Of a stretch of 64,000 bases of DNA, positions 21,401 to 34,816 are shown piece after piece. The position numbers were made by a program, and so were the translations under genes. A model generated the notes under the pieces. That model saw only the letters and a list, made by a program, of their open reading frames with translations, did not search any database and was not told the DNA's origin. The stretch is taken from the NCBI GenBank assembly GCA_905221605.1, contig CAJNDS010002304.1, forward strand, positions 250,001-314,000, in the 5' to 3' direction. The number at the start of each line of letters is the position of its first letter. The stretch's first letter is position 1. This DNA comes from Symbiodinium natans (taxonomy: Eukaryota > Sar > Dinophyceae > Suessiales > Symbiodiniaceae).

Positions 21401-22640
21401 TTACTCTTGGACTACTGTCTTCATAAATTACTTGGTGGACTGAAAACGAACCCAACAACCCCACACAAGGGGGTGGGGAAAAACACGTTTTCCAGGCCCG
21501 GACCGGAGGGGCCATTCGGCGCATTACGGCTGCACTCAATAAACAACGGTTCGTTCCAAAGCGGCGTTTCTGCAGTACGCTTGTACTAAACTCAAACAGT
21601 TTCCGGGCTTCTCGATCGGGTTTCCACAAGCGATTCTACTGCAGGTTTTCTCCATCGATCGCGATTTCGGACGTGCTCGATTTGGCGCCGCGACACACCG
21701 CACGACCGAAACATTCGTCCATCACTCTTTGACAGCTGCTCCGGCGGTCGATCGCTCTGTGAAACGCTCTGAAAACGACGCCCCGACACCCTGCACAGAC
21801 GAAGAGGGGTCGATTGACGAGCGCGCCTCCGATGAGACCGGAAAAGCACGGCCTCTTGCGAGCTGCCCCCCCAACCCCCCGCCTTAAAAAGATCAGTTTT
21901 GAATGAAAAGAAGACGAAGGCTCACGAACAAGAAAAACAGAGGAAAATGACAGGAAAAGCCTGAAAGCAGAAGCTGAAAGCCCTTCGCACCACCTTCGGG
22001 GAGAAGAAAAGTGCAAGTGAGACTCAGTCAAGCTATCTCTGAGTCTACTTGGGCTCGGCATGTGCCAATGTGCTACCAGTAGAGGACCGCCGCTCAAAAT
22101 TGAGATGATCGGGCTCCATCGAGTTGGGCTGATTCTAAGGCTCTGAGGCCCCATCTACGCGCAGGGCGTGGAGCCAAATTGCTTGCCATAGCTGCCTTTG
22201 CTTTTCCCAATCGCCTAAGAATAAGATCGAACTCAGGTTTTGCATGTCTTCCGCTGCTGCTCATGTGGCTCTTCATCGTCATTGCCAGTAGAATGCTTCG
22301 AGTTTGCTCAGGTACCTGCGTTGCCCTGAACACAACTTGTCTAAATAGGATGCCGGCCGAGCTTTGCATGCCATCCTCGGGGCTTCAATATACCGGCTGC
22401 AGATCCGTGCAGCTTCGTGTGAAAAGACACCGAGAGTACTGAGACGATCCAGGCGAGATGTTTTAGGGGTTTCAAGCCAACGCCCGACGAATGATGGCTG
22501 CAAATCCGCAGCCTTGCACACGCGATCGAAGCCGCCGTGGCTAGTTCTCTGAATCCAGGTCCCCTGTTACTGTAAAATACGGCCCCTGAAACTGGGGGCA
22601 ACCTCGCCCCACCCCCACAAATCAGGGGACACTACGCAGA
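21401..22640. other. Unassigned sequence
   Basis: No motif-bearing frame, RNA gene or strong repeat was seen. Minus frames at 21592-21849 and 21636-22154 are Arg/Ser-rich without recognisable domains. An 80-codon minus frame at 22279-22521 has plausible composition but no known family. Confidence 0.4.
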
Positions 22641-22649
22641 GAGCTGACC

Positions 22650-22991
22650 ATGTGGGCCGAGGCCGTCGTCTCACTGCCACCGGCGTCTGGCGTTAGGACT
22701 CCTGCTGCATTTCACGGCTGCATAAAGCTCTTCTCTCAGGTTTCAGAGAACACAACAGCGTCAAAACAGCGTCAAAACCCTCTCAGGACCGATCCTCTCC
22801 AACCTGACAAAAGTTCAAGCTTGTGGCAATGCAAACTTTGCAGACATGTTTTCGGTACGCCCGAAGTGAGCTTCCCGATTAAGGGGCCCGCCTCTTTCTG
22901 CAGGAGCTGTATCAAATCCGGATTCGAGAACAAATCCATCAACTCCTCATGGGAGGCCGTGGGGAGGGCTCTAGCCGTTAGCCACTCTTAG
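22650..22991 (+). CDS. Hypothetical frame with two CxxC pairs
   Basis: A 113-codon plus frame containing CKLCRHVFG and, 18 residues later, CRSC. This is the spacing of a small zinc-binding knuckle or ribbon. It could be an exon of a plus-strand gene. No flanking exon was identified and chance is a real alternative. Confidence 0.25.
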   Translation: MWAEAVVSLPPASGVRTPAAFHGCIKLFSQVSENTTASKQRQNPLRTDPLQPDKSSSLWQCKLCRHVFGTPEVSFPIKGPASFCRSCIKSGFENKSINSSWEAVGRALAVSHS

Positions 22992-22999
22992 CCAGAATG

Positions 23000-23690
23000 G
23001 TTCAATCTACTGCACACAATACAGGTACACTGCAGTTGTCCCGTGGCTCTCCTTGTTCGACATTCCATCACCGCCATCCTCTTCTTTCGCTTCCACGGCC
23101 GGGGCCTGCCAGCACAGCACGTGGAAGGAACAACTCGGGCCAAATTCTCCGAGCATGAAGACGGATCTGAGGAGGTCGCCCAAAGAATGGGCAGCTGCTA
23201 GCACGCTTATTCAAAGAGTCCCAGGCGCATCACGGGCTTGGAGTTGCTTCAGGCAAACTCCAAGACTCGCTTGGACCTTACTCATGAGCCTTGCTTGCGC
23301 TGCGGAAGATGCTAGTCCCACAGGGCTGCGCTCCCCAACCCTGTGTGCTGTGTCTGTGCTATAGCCTTTCCCCCCCACAACAAAAGGGGCCTTCTCCTCG
23401 GCTGGGGCCTCTTTTGCCACAGGTTGTGCCACGGGCTGGGCTTCCTGGGGCTCCTGGCGGCTCTTTTGACTTGCGCACGCTTTGAGTTCTCAAGTAGGGT
23501 AAGAGGCGGCGGGCAGCTGGGGCAAGGGTGGAACTGCAATGCGCTTTGCGATGTCGTCCTGTTTTTGGAGCCTGAGACAGCCGTTGTATTGGGCAAGACA
23601 CGAAGATGTACCGTGCAGAAAGCCGGCTCTCTTGAGCGGAGGCGGTAGCTTCGTTGGATTCACGGGATAAGAACAGAGGCCGAACTCGAA
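23000..23690. other. Unassigned sequence
   Basis: Several overlapping Pro/Ala/Arg-rich frames on both strands without motifs. No repeat longer than a few bases was noted. Confidence 0.35.
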
Positions 23691-23691
23691 G

Positions 23692-23943
23692 TCATCGCCC
23701 CGCTGAGAAGATTCGTGACATCTTCAGGCGAAACAACTGAATCTTCACCATCTGCATTGTATACGTAACACACGCCATCATAGCAAGGACAATCACATAC
23801 AGTTGCCACACAAGGTAGTGCTTCGCTGCTCGGAGACCTCTGAGAGCAACTAAATGGCAGGGCCTAGCAGGCTTGGTGGAGGGAAATAGGTGAGACAGTG
23901 AGACGGGGGCAAACGAATCATCAAATGTGAACATAGCTATCAC
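23692..23943 (-). CDS. Possible exon with one transmembrane helix
   Basis: Minus frame containing ALRGLRAAKHYLVWQLYVIV followed by LAMMACVTYTM, a hydrophobic stretch after a basic segment, then a short basic tail. It is on the strand of the adjacent WD40 gene but shows no WD signature, so it may be a separate membrane-protein exon. Confidence 0.3.
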   Translation of the reverse strand: MIAMFTFDDSFAPVSLSHLFPSTKPARPCHLVALRGLRAAKHYLVWQLYVIVLAMMACVTYTMQMVKIQLFRLKMSRIFSAGR

Positions 23944-23944
23944 A

Positions 23945-25055
23945 CCCTAAACCACCCTCTTTTTACTCCAGGCTCAGCCGGCCCTAAACCCTAAACTCTT
24001 TTTGCGCCAGGGTTCTCTCAAGTGCCTGGTTGCAGACGCCCTCAATGCCATGGTCCCAACCCTCCTTAGCCGCCTTAGCCTTTCGGGCCAGGGGCAGGGC
24101 AAGCTGAAAAAGGGCGCTGCGTCCCAGACTCCATGGCGACGCCAAGGACTGATAGGCCACCCAGGAGATTCCACGACTTCCTCAGAGAACTCAAAGCAAA
24201 CGCGCGTTGCCCACGGTGCACTGCAACTCTCACTGCTCTCAGCCTGGAGCAACACAGGATAGCAGGCGAGGTTGACGCAGGGATAGTATTTGGCTCGTGG
24301 CGGGGGGGGGGGGGGGGTGTTCCAACGTTCCGGGAACGAGGTCAAAAGGCTAAATTGCAGCTACCCAGGAAGCTAAAGAAGTCGGCATGGGGCACGATTT
24401 GCAGACCTTCTGATGCAAGAAGTTTGACTTCAGGGGCCTTCATCAGGCAGTCCCACAATACCTGCCAGAAAGCGCCTCGCCATTGATGCCATTCTCACAC
24501 TTACGTGACCATGGCCACACCTGCCGTGCACCTGCTTGTATACTTCGCTGGCTCGCCTGCTCTGTGAGACTTGCGTGCGACTTTGTGACGGCCAGCAATT
24601 GGGCCATGCTTGCGGGGATGCCGCCCACGCTTCCTCCTGAAACCCATTCTGCTTGCACTGCTGGCGATATCATGCTGGCCATGATGTGCTGGCGACTCCA
24701 GCACTGCTTTGCTTACGAAACTACTGCCAATACCTCACATGGCACTCCGGCACTCCACATGCCATGGCAAAACGACTGAGAAAGCTTACCTTACTCAACT
24801 GAAACCAGGCCAAAGAGAATAGCTTTATCATGTACGAGATGTTGAATTCATGTCCTTTCCAATATAGCGCTAGTAACTTCTAGCACAGAGATCAGTAGGC
24901 TCCAAGTAGCGAATAGGAATCATCACTACTTGGAAGACACGAGATCTGAATGATAACGAGGAAAAGGGAAAGGCGCCCCCCCCCCCCCGAAGTCCTGAAA
25001 ACTGTGCATGGACGAAGACAAGTCCGAGTTCACACACGCTTTGTGAGCTGCGGAG
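23945..25055. other. Unassigned sequence
   Basis: Holds CCCTAAA traces at about 23945 and 23990, a G16 run near 24302 and a C12 run near 24977. No gene is supported. It may include 3' introns of the WD40 gene. Confidence 0.4.
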
Positions 25056-25059
25056 ACAG

Positions 25060-26209
25060 GGGGTTGGGACTCGAGTTTTCCACACCCTCACGTGGCTCCC
25101 ACATGTAAAGGCAACAGCCATGAGGTCCGATACCAGTCACTAGTCCGATGCTACTCCCAGCTCTTGCTGCCCAAGTTCAACAGCTTGTCGTTGCCACCCG
25201 TGTACAAGCGTCCATGTTCTGCGCAAAACACGATGGAGACCATCCCTCGAAAATGTGCGTTCTGCACTGTGAAAAGTAAGACCAGCTCGGGCTCCGAGTA
25301 GTGCCAGACTGAGATCGAGCCTGACCCATGTGCAGTGTGGGAAGCAAAGCACAGGGATTCGCTTCCGCAGCATGCTAATTACAGAAGTCGTCCCTCAACC
25401 TCTGGGACTTCCGGTGCAAAGTCGTTGCTGGATTTTGTAGGGTGCAGGGAGTAGCCACGTGTCCTTCGGCCATGCAGATAGAGGCATGTCTCTTGGGCAT
25501 TTCAGACGCCTGAGTTCCATTTTTTCGCCGACCCCGAATGGACAGGGCGTAAGAAGACATGGGAGAATGAGGGTGTGATGGGCGCTGCGGTTGGTTGATC
25601 CTGGGTTTGCAAGAGCACGGGTGGGCAGGGGATGTGGTCAGTCTAGGCTTCTGAGATGCGAGGATCCAAAATCGATTATTGTTTCGAGGATGGTGAACCC
25701 CACCAAAGAGCACCGGGACTGCCATGGCTGAAACCTTTAGGTATCGTTCCATCGAAATATTAAAAAAAAATCGAGTCACAGAAGCATCGATGTCACCATA
25801 CTTTCATCCTGGTATCACAGATGTCACCAAACATCAGCAACGCACTCGCTACGCTTTCTGGGAATGGCTACCCGGCTACCCCTCCACCATCATCCCAAAA
25901 CCTGGGCCCTCCCACAACTTTACCGAAACACTCCCCGAGTCCCCGAGCCTGTGGACCCGCCGCCGAACAGGAGACCTCGGCAGATGTCTGGAGGAAAACC
26001 GCGAGAAAAAACACATATGCACATGTGTCAATGCTGATTTTTTCTCTACCTGAATGACATATATGTTCAGGGTTTCAGGGTTTAGGGCAACGTGACCGGC
26101 CATCACCCCATGATCTCCCGCCGCGCCACCTCCCTTTTGCCGGTAGCGAATGGCCGTGATGGAAGTGGACCTGCGGGGAGCTGCTAAGAAGTGCAAACCT
26201 CCGGAAGAG

Positions 26210-26242
<33 letters not shown>

Positions 26243-29200
26243 ACAGGCTTGGTTTACCCGGCACTGTCTCTGAGTCTGAGCAACTGAGCGCGACTGCACT
26301 GCCCTTTTGCTTGGACAAATTCACAGAAGCCACATACATTCGTAGAAGCCACAAAGCCCACCAGCAACGCCCGCCCGACTTCAGATTGGCCACAGAGCCT
26401 TCGATCCTGAAGATGCAGAGCTACCTCCTGAAGACCAGCAATCCTGCAATCCTTGTCCGCCTTGTCCATCCCTGTCTACTCAAACCCCTTCGGGTTCCAC
26501 GTGCTGCTTCTACAGACGAGGAGCTTTCCAAAGGGCTCCACTACGTTCAGAAGTTGCTTCAGCGAGCCCGCAACACTCCAGACACGGACGGAGTGACAGC
26601 CGGTGAATACCTTGCGGGCGAGAGGCTGGCTCGTGGGCCTTATGTCTTCTCGTTGTTTCTAAGCCCCCACGTTGGAAAGCTTGGGCGCAACATGGTCGGG
26701 GCAGGACTTGAGACACCTGCTTTTACCTTTTAGCTCAGCTCTCGAATCGGATATCGAAGCCCAGCGCGAGCAGGGTGCAGTGTTCGTCTCGCCGTCGAAC
26801 TGAAGGCAGTTGATTACGTTCACCTAGGATCTCGGTGGGGACACTTCGCAGAGGCTCCGTTCTCCCAAAAGCTGTGAATTGATATATTCGTAGAGTAGTA
26901 CATGAATAGTATATGAGTATATCCATACATCCAATGGCTGCCCAGCCGCGTGCGCCTCCTCGACTTTGTGGAGAAGTCTGAAAGTATTGCCTCGGGCCAG
27001 GGTCGGCCAACTTCTTGCCGCACTGCTCCACCAGTCGCAGCCGGCTGCCATACTCCCAAACCGAAGCCGACCCCCGAAGACCACCAAAGACCAACTCTTA
27101 CATATTTCCATATTTACATATTTACATATTTACATATTTACATATGTACATATTTGCATATTTACATATTTGCATATTTACATATTTACATATTTTCATA
27201 TACACACGTATATATATATATATATACATAACTAGTTGTTGACTTATTTGTATATATATATATGTATATGTACCTACAATCCCTGCCTTGGAGCTCCCAG
27301 ACACTGAGTCCCCGATCGGAGCTCGCTGCCACGAGGCGCTTGGTTGGGCTGTGGACAGCTATGACCTTAGGGCTTCGGCTCTCACACTCGTGCAGGGAAG
27401 GATTTCGGATTAGGGATTTGGGTTTAGGGTTTAGGGTTTAGGGTTTAGGTTCTCGAGCTTCTAGCCTTTGTGGATAAAAGGGTGAGTGGCTTTTTGTTCG
27501 CTTGCCACGGCTCGCTGCTCTGAGGGCCGGGATTTGAGCTCTAGAATGAGGATCGCTCGAAATTTGTGTTCCGCCACACACGACATGGGGGACATTCCAG
27601 CCAGAAGAACCCAGAGCACAGTAATTACTTTGCATACCAGCAGCCTGGAACCCACTGGCGTCTGCTTCCTCCAGTTCAGCGATCTTGTGCAGGCAGTCTT
27701 CCTTGCACGAGTTCAGGAGAGCAGGACAATGAGACTGCCACGAGCTTTTGGGTTCTTGTTTCTCCTGGTTCCTTGTGTCCTATGCCTTTATCTGAGCCCC
27801 CGGTGGTGTGCAGGGGTCTCTTTGTGTCAAATGCTGCGCCACAATTCCAAAGGGTCTCATGCGGGTGAAGAGTCAGATCCTCCAAGTTACCGATTACCCC
27901 TGCCCCATGTCTTCAAACCCGGCATGGTGGTAAGGATGACGGGAAAGGCGCCATCGCAGTCCATGCCGAGCAGGATTGATTTCACCCAGGGGCTCTGCTT
28001 TGCTCCTACAATCTTGTACTTCGACCCAGTGGCCATGATCTCATCATGCGTAGACCTGGTGCAGTTCTAAAACAAGGGATGCACATGGCATCTCGAGAGG
28101 CGCCTTCTTTGTAAGCAAGTTGGGCCATCCACCAGAAGGGCTCCCTCGCGCACCTTCCCCGCGGTTGCTCACCCTCTCTCGTCACTCTCGTCTGTCGGAT
28201 GATTCGCTGAGATCATTGCTTTCGCCTCTGCATGCCTCCGCGTATTCTTACGATTTGTGTCAATTCCCACGTAGCTTTGAAATGCTTAGGAGCTCTAGTG
28301 GTTTCAAGAAACAAGAAGTCTTCACTGGTGTAAGGCTCTTATTTGTCTTCCTCTCTGTTTATCGTTGCATGGCGTGTTGGTTGATTCTTCTGCTAGTCGC
28401 TTCTGATCATGAGCGCTTGCCGGGCGTCCTTCAACTGCCAGGCTCTGAGACAGCCATCTTCCCCGGCCGTGAACAGCAGCTTGCCAGATCGATCCAGGTG
28501 CATCGTGCGAATCGAACCTTGCGAAGCTTCGGGGAAGCAGGTGTCACAGGCCTAGCAGTAATTAAACGAGGTCACATATGGCAAAAGCAACCCTCAAGCC
28601 ATGGGCCTCGCAAACCCTTAACATCCTCAAGCCTTACCCTTGCTATTTGCAGACCACTCGACCTTCATGAGCGTCAGCTGCACTAGTGACCTCACAGATC
28701 CTTCCAGCGTCCAGCCTGGCACCGGCGTGTTGGGAAGCGGGCTTATAGCCAACACCCACAAAAAAAACCCCCCCCCCCCCCCCCCCCCGATTTCACTGCC
28801 CCTCTTCAGCTGGGACAGGCGCACGGCGACAAGCAAAAGAACATGGGCACATGAGGCACCCCCCCACTGGACTCAAACATGTTGAGCCATGTCCGCGTTG
28901 ATGCAGGCCTCCGTTGGGGCCTGTTGGGACATGCAGCAAACATGCCCCCGCAGCCTCCAGACGTGAATGGCGCCATCGATGCCAGATGTGAAGATATTTC
29001 CTGTCGCCCAAAAAACTCTTCAGGAGCAGCGACGTCAATGTATCGTCATGGATTCAAAGGTTGTCGGGCCGAGTGGCCGCTCTTGGGATCGAACTTCATG
29101 GCCAGCGTCGGCTGCAGCCTGTGTGCACTACCAGTATAAGGCCTGGGTTCGGTGTCTTGCTACAGTTGGAAATCGCACTTGATTAAACTAGTGGCCGTAG

Positions 29201-32200
29201 TGTACAGGAAAATCCAATTCCGCTGTTAGAACTTCCAGTGCAGTTCCATCCAAACAGCGCTTTGCAAGAACAGGCCAAATTGTATGGCTTCTTATCTGTG
29301 TGTGGAGCGTTGGCATCTGGACTTGGACAATCAGGTCTGATTTGATTTTACGCCGATTACAGAAGTTCTCTGCGGAATCATGCCTCTTCTCTATTTTGTG
29401 TCACAATCCAGACATCTGGGAAGGTGATTCGGACTAGAGGAGTAACCACCCAAAACAGAGCCACAGCCGAGAGGCTTCTCCTTCGCGTCCTCTGCCAACA
29501 AGCGCAGGTGCCCGGTCGTAGAGTCTGTCTGCCAGGCCCGCAGACGACCGTCCATGCCTCGAAAGTGGATCATGCTAGGGAGGACATCATCGTGTCATAG
29601 CACAAGTTGACATCCTGTTGGTTCATCTGACCTGAAAACGGGTCAGGGCTAATGATGTCGGGGCGCCGCAGCTCATCAGCAGCCGCGACTTCACGAAGTA
29701 CTGGAGATTGAAGACTGGCGAGCCATGCTCATGCGAGCCCTCAGGGCACGCTTGGAGTCCCCAATCCTCCTGGTGAAATGCCTGCAGTCCAGGTATGTTC
29801 GGGTTACCGGGTTGGTGGCAAATGGGGGTTTACCATATTCCGGGTACCTTATTGGGGTCCTTCTGCTGAGGGGATCCTACTATTATTTAAGGGTCTATAT
29901 GGATTTGTGTTATAATGGGGGGGGGGGGGGGTTCGGCAGGTGGTGGGATCAGGGGTTTCGCGGTTATGTTTCGGGGTATGTTTCGGGGACATGCTTCGGG
30001 GACATGCTTCGGGTATGTTTCGCGACATCATGAGCTACTTTACCTGCAATTTCGGGGGTATGTTACGGGGTATGTTTCGGGGCGCGGGTGGTCTATTGTG
30101 TGCCTTGACCAGTCCATTGTCGCCGCAGCTCAAGACCAGATGCTGCCTGGCTCTCGGAACTGGCGTTGGGCTGATCGTTTCCCTATCGTCTCATGAGAAA
30201 CACCCCTGAAAACCTGACCTGACATTGTGGCATATCTTGCTCTCAGTGCCGCGCCGGCCATCTACCAGCACACCTCGCACGCCATCCGGATGGGCGTCTC
30301 TGGCTTGGCCGATGGGTGCCAAAACAACGCCATGGCGCTTCCAGACCTGGCTCGATTTATTGGAGAGCATCAGCTACTAGAGAAGCATCGCTCGATGACT
30401 ACTGCCACACAGTTGCTGGCACCCTTGCTGCCCTTGCTTTGCCCATGATCTCTTCCTGGTGGCCTTCTCTACTACAAATACAAGAAAACAAATGCAAGCT
30501 GATCCTGGGTCCTTCGAATCCTTCGAGCAGCACCAGTTGAATCTAACTCCTGCTGCCCTCTCTACTACGACAACCTTCACAGGGGTAGGGATACTGTGAC
30601 AGTCGCGTGCCATTCAGGTGGGGACCGGTTCGGGTGACGGCTAGGATGCCTTTACCTTGGCAGGCCTTCACATGGCCATCATCTCCGCAGCTAACCAGCA
30701 GGTCGCTCTCCACGTCGTAGTGCAGCATCCGGGTCCAGCCCTGGTGCGCTCGCACCGGCCGGCCAGCAGCCGTTAGGCTCGCAAGCTCCAAGTGCCATGC
30801 GCGGACGGAGCCGTCCATGCCCCCGCCCAGGACAACCTAGGCAGGCGTGCTGAATGTGGGCAAAGGTGATGTTCGTTCGGGGCCCAACAAGCACCGAGTG
30901 AGGCCACCAGCAGCCCGCCTTCGAGGCAGCGTCAAAGCGGAGAACCAAGAGACCTTCACCCTCCTCGACTGTATCCAGCGGCAGCGGCTTGAGGGAGTCC
31001 CCACCTTGCCATGCATTTTGCCAAAAGGTTCCGCACCTCTCTCTGGATGTGCGCACCAGTGTGCTCCGCGCTTCGTCGCTTCTCGCCACGCTCAAACCTA
31101 GGCACTGTGACGCCAGGCGTTGATCTCGCCAGACATGCCCGCCGAAAGCGCGATTCCTGGCACAAGCTGCAAGTCCTACTCAATCTCAGGGGAGCCGATC
31201 GAAAGCTCAGAATCAGCACAGCACGGCGGGCCTGTGACAGCATCATATGCCTGACAAGAAGACTTCAACACATGCGCTCCGACATGCCATCGCCCCAAGT
31301 TTTTCATGCGAGTCAGTTAAGACCCCACATCCTGTGACTGAACGCTGCATCAAGACTGCTGAGATTGCTGAGGTTGCAGAGTCTGCAGCCATCCTCAACC
31401 CTAAACCCTAAACCCTAAGCCCACGTGAAGAACAGCCTATGCGGGAGTCCGATACAGATACAGACTTCGGGCTGGCCATGCACATCTCAAGCCTAGCCTC
31501 ACCAAGCCCACGCAAAGCTCAAGAGAAGGGCTCGTGATGTAATGCATATGAAGAACTAAGAAGAATAACAACAACAGTATTAGTAATATGAATGATCAAA
31601 ATAATAATAATGATAATAATAATAATAATAATAGTTCTCTGCCAAGCCGCGAGCGCCAGGACGCCAGTTTGGAGTGCCTCAGGGTTGCGCAACAGCAGGC
31701 AGCATCAGGACATCCTGAGGCCACCGTACAGCTGAACCGTTGAACCCCTGATACCCGAAATCCAAGACCCAACCATCTGACCAAGGTTGTCTTATGTCTT
31801 CTGGTCCATGGCGCCTGATGAGACCGACAGACCATCACAAGCTGGTCCACAGCCAGTCGCCAAACACAAATGGCCTTGTCCACACCTACGCTCAGGCGGA
31901 TAGGATAGGATTGGGCAATCCGCAGACTCGGTGCAGCGCTTTCTAGAGGCTCAATCAGCACCGAGAAGTTGAATTTTGATCTCAGATCCCAAGCATGATA
32001 AACACTCTGGATCAAGTCGACATTCTAAGGAGTTTACCGGACCTGTGCCAGACATGTCCTCATACCAGCAAAAACCGATGCCTGCAGTCAGCAACAGCTT
32101 GGAGGCTTCATCAAAAGTGAAGGCCAGAATTCGTCCGCTGTGGGCATTCGCCTGGAGCTCAGAAATCATTCGGGCTTTTGTGGCTTTGCCCCCTCACCGG

Positions 32201-34795
32201 CGAAAGATCTGCCCCGCACGTTGGAACGAACTTTGTCGTATTCGAGGGCTGGAGCTACATTCAACTCACTTTCTAAACACCCAAACTCAAGTCCGGAGCT
32301 CCTTGGCAATGTGCTGAACCCTGCTGGGGCCCTACTGTACATGTTCGGGCGCCCGGGAACGAGACGCAAGAGGCTTTCAAGGAGACAGCTCAACCATGGG
32401 GTTGGAGAGCATCCGTTTTAGAGTCAGACGCCCTGGTTTTTTATCATGGGACCAGAACACCCCCCACCTGTGCTTCCCATAAAACCTAAGCCCTTGGTTT
32501 GTTGATTCGTTGACTCCGCAGATCTTGCCCTAATGGGGCCTTTTTGGCGACACGCTTCAGCTGCCCAGCACCGACTTCAATCTTCCAAACCTTAGTCCAA
32601 TTTCCTCGAAGAAAGCTTCAGCTTTGAGATTTCACGGAGATGTCTATGACTGCGGCAGAAAAAGGTGTTTAAGTTGACTCCCCCATCTGAGCAGCACTGA
32701 TTCCACCATCGACATCTGCGGAGTAACCTGAGCACACCCTCTTTCCGTGCAAGACATGGGGAATCTGAGCATACCTCTCTAGCATGGCTCCACTGCTGGA
32801 CATGTAAGGCTTGGAGCACAAAAAAGCGCAGAACCACAAGTGTCATAAAGTCCGGCTTGGGGGCGGGGGGGCAGGCGAGGTGCCTAAAAGTCCACAGGAG
32901 CCTCGAAAGCGAAGAAGCCAAGGAAGCCAGGAAAACCCAACAGCTGCAAACCCGAAGCCAGAAAGCTGTGTCAGAGCTGTTCCGAGTGCGATGATTTACC
33001 GTATGCCCAGCCCCCAAAGTGTTCAGCATGGTATGCTAGTGTAGTGCACTGCTCAAGCAAGAGCACAAGCGCCAGGCAAAGGCACGAGAAAACAACCTCA
33101 CAAAGTTCGACATTTCGCGCGGTTTCTGCTCTTCTCACGCTTGGGCGTAGCCCAACCCAGAATCCTGTAAACCTAACATGCGCTCCTCTCATATCCTCCA
33201 ACTCTGGCCTGGTCTTCGGCACAAGCCAGTGGAGCGCTTCTGACACGCAAAAGCAGGTCACTATTCCGACTCATGTTTGGGGGTTTTACCGCCAAGGCGC
33301 CGCGTCCAGCCGAAGCATCGAGCTGAAGTGCCAAGATGCTTTCACCTTTTTCGGGCTTCCGATTTGTGGACTCTCACGAGTGCAGTGCAGGGCAAGCCAG
33401 TATTTCTGTTTGCCCTCGGACATCGATTGCTGCTGCTGCATCCTGCGAAGTCGGCCCGTGCAACTGCAGCAACTGCAGCATGAAAACTGTGCCCTGTTCG
33501 ATGAATTGGTCTCGTCTTGACAGTTCTGAGCACGAACATTGCGATGTGCCGCGATGACTATGACAGCGAAAACTCTTACAACTTCCGGTTCTCAGCATCA
33601 TTAGTCGCCTGTATTGGGTCATACACACCCACGCATAAGAACCAAAAGGGTAGCATGTGAAGCGTGTTCAGGGATCCGTACGCAAGCGTCCAGGCATAGA
33701 CTCACCGCGACTTACCCGGCATGGGCCTTCCACTGGTACAGATGCCACAGCTTGCAGGGCATCTCCAGACCAGAGCCATAGCCGCAACCAGTTGTCAGAA
33801 CCAGCACTCAGGAGCAACTTTCCTTGTCAAGGCTTTTGGGGCTTAGGATGGTTTGGGGTAGTTGACCTCAGGGCTTCAAGCGATTACTGCTCAGGGAATG
33901 CGACTTCTGGAACTGACAAAATAATCTGCCCTTCCTAGCACTTCGTCTCAAGCGGTTACTGTTTAAGCCCAGGACACTCGTCACCCACCCCTCCCCGCCC
34001 ACCGCCGCTTGTGGAGCTTCGGGCTTACTGAAGCCCTCCCGATGACATGTAAGCCTTCGTATGCATGTTGCATGTGACCTCTTCCCACACATGTCTTGCA
34101 ATCCGCGAGTGTGTGAGCCGGGGCACGCTGCGAGCAAAACTGCATGTGTGACACGGCTCCTCCGTCGTGAGCCCCATCGATGCTGGCCTGGCGCAACTTG
34201 CTCATTACGTGGGCTGCGCGCTGCCCTGCCCCATGATGTATCCCATCAATGGTCAGCTTTCCACTCCGAAGAGGACAACAGGGTATGACAGGAATCGACC
34301 ACATGCCAGAATGTGGACAGCTTTTGCAACACAAAATCGGCAAAGGCCTTGAGCACAAGCTCACCGGTCGCAGAACTGAGCTCCCAAATCTTGATGATGC
34401 CATGCTCATCAGCTGTCAACAAGCACCTGCGGTGCAGCGACTGCGTGCGATCTTGGCCGAAACTGCGTGTAAATGCAGACTTGCAATGACACTGGGCGAC
34501 AGTGTCAGGAGGAACCACACTAAAGGAGAGGTCAAGGAACATAGTCTTGGCGCAGAACTGCAGCGCGAGAATGCCACCAGCATGCGCGCTGGGGGTAGTA
34601 GCAAGGCGGCTGAACTTGCCATCCTGCAAGAGCGCATGTCATGTGGCTAGTCAATGAAGTTGCACGATTGAACCTGAAACATCCATGTACTACATAGCAG
34701 ACCGTACAGGCCCTTTTTGAATTTTGTCGAATGTGGAAGTCCTTGAAGCAGAACACTTGGATGGCCTTCGCAGTAGGACAAGAACTTCTCAGGAG
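25060..34795 (-). CDS. Multi-exon WD40-repeat protein
   Basis: At least a dozen minus-strand coding pieces carry WD40 signatures in colinear order. From 5': ATTPSAHAGGILALQF then CLLTADEHGIIKIWEL (34630-34350); LLLSAGSDNWLRLWLW (33716-33822, with AG acceptor and GTAAGT donor); VWKIEVGAGQL (about 32590); NAHSGRILAFTFDEASKLLL (about 32160-32070); VDKAICVWRLAVDQL (about 31890); GEGLLVLRFDAASK (about 30960); GGGMDGSVRAWHLELA and DLLVSCGDDGHVKA (30656-30836); SPVFNLQYFVKSRLLMSCG (about 29720); GMDGRLRAWQTDS (about 29560); QPTLAMKFDPKSG (about 29110); IFTSGIDGAIHVWRLR (about 29000); KLLFTAGEDGCLRAWQL (about 28500); KRLVAASSDRGLSVWEL (about 27340); GLRGSASVWEYGSRL (about 27090); GSISVWHYSEPEL and GRLYTGGNDKLLNL (25350-25180); CGSHVRVWK (about 25110). 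WD40 propellers scaffold protein complexes; partners are unknown. Both ends are uncertain. Confidence 0.8.
27104..27265. repeat. (CATATTTA)n 8-bp array plus TA tracts
   Basis: About 12 copies of CATATTTA-type repeat, then CATATACAC and two TATATA runs. It lies in a WD40-gene intron between the exons near 27.3 and 27.0 kb. Confidence 0.93.
27419..27450. repeat. Short TTTAGGG array
   Basis: Four to five tandem TTTAGGG copies in an intron of the WD40 gene, just upstream (minus strand) of the exon encoding SSDRGLSVWEL. Confidence 0.9.
31396..31422. repeat. Short CCCTAAA array
   Basis: Three tandem CCCTAAA copies in a WD40-gene intron. Followed at 31560-31635 by an AAT/ATA-rich stretch. Confidence 0.85.
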
Positions 34796-34816
34796 AGAAG
34801 GTGAGAGCACTACCAA

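Noticed and set aside
27486-28686. Plus-strand frames of 188-194 codons
   Set aside because: They lie opposite WD40-gene coding pieces and introns. The minus strand carries the recognisable motifs.
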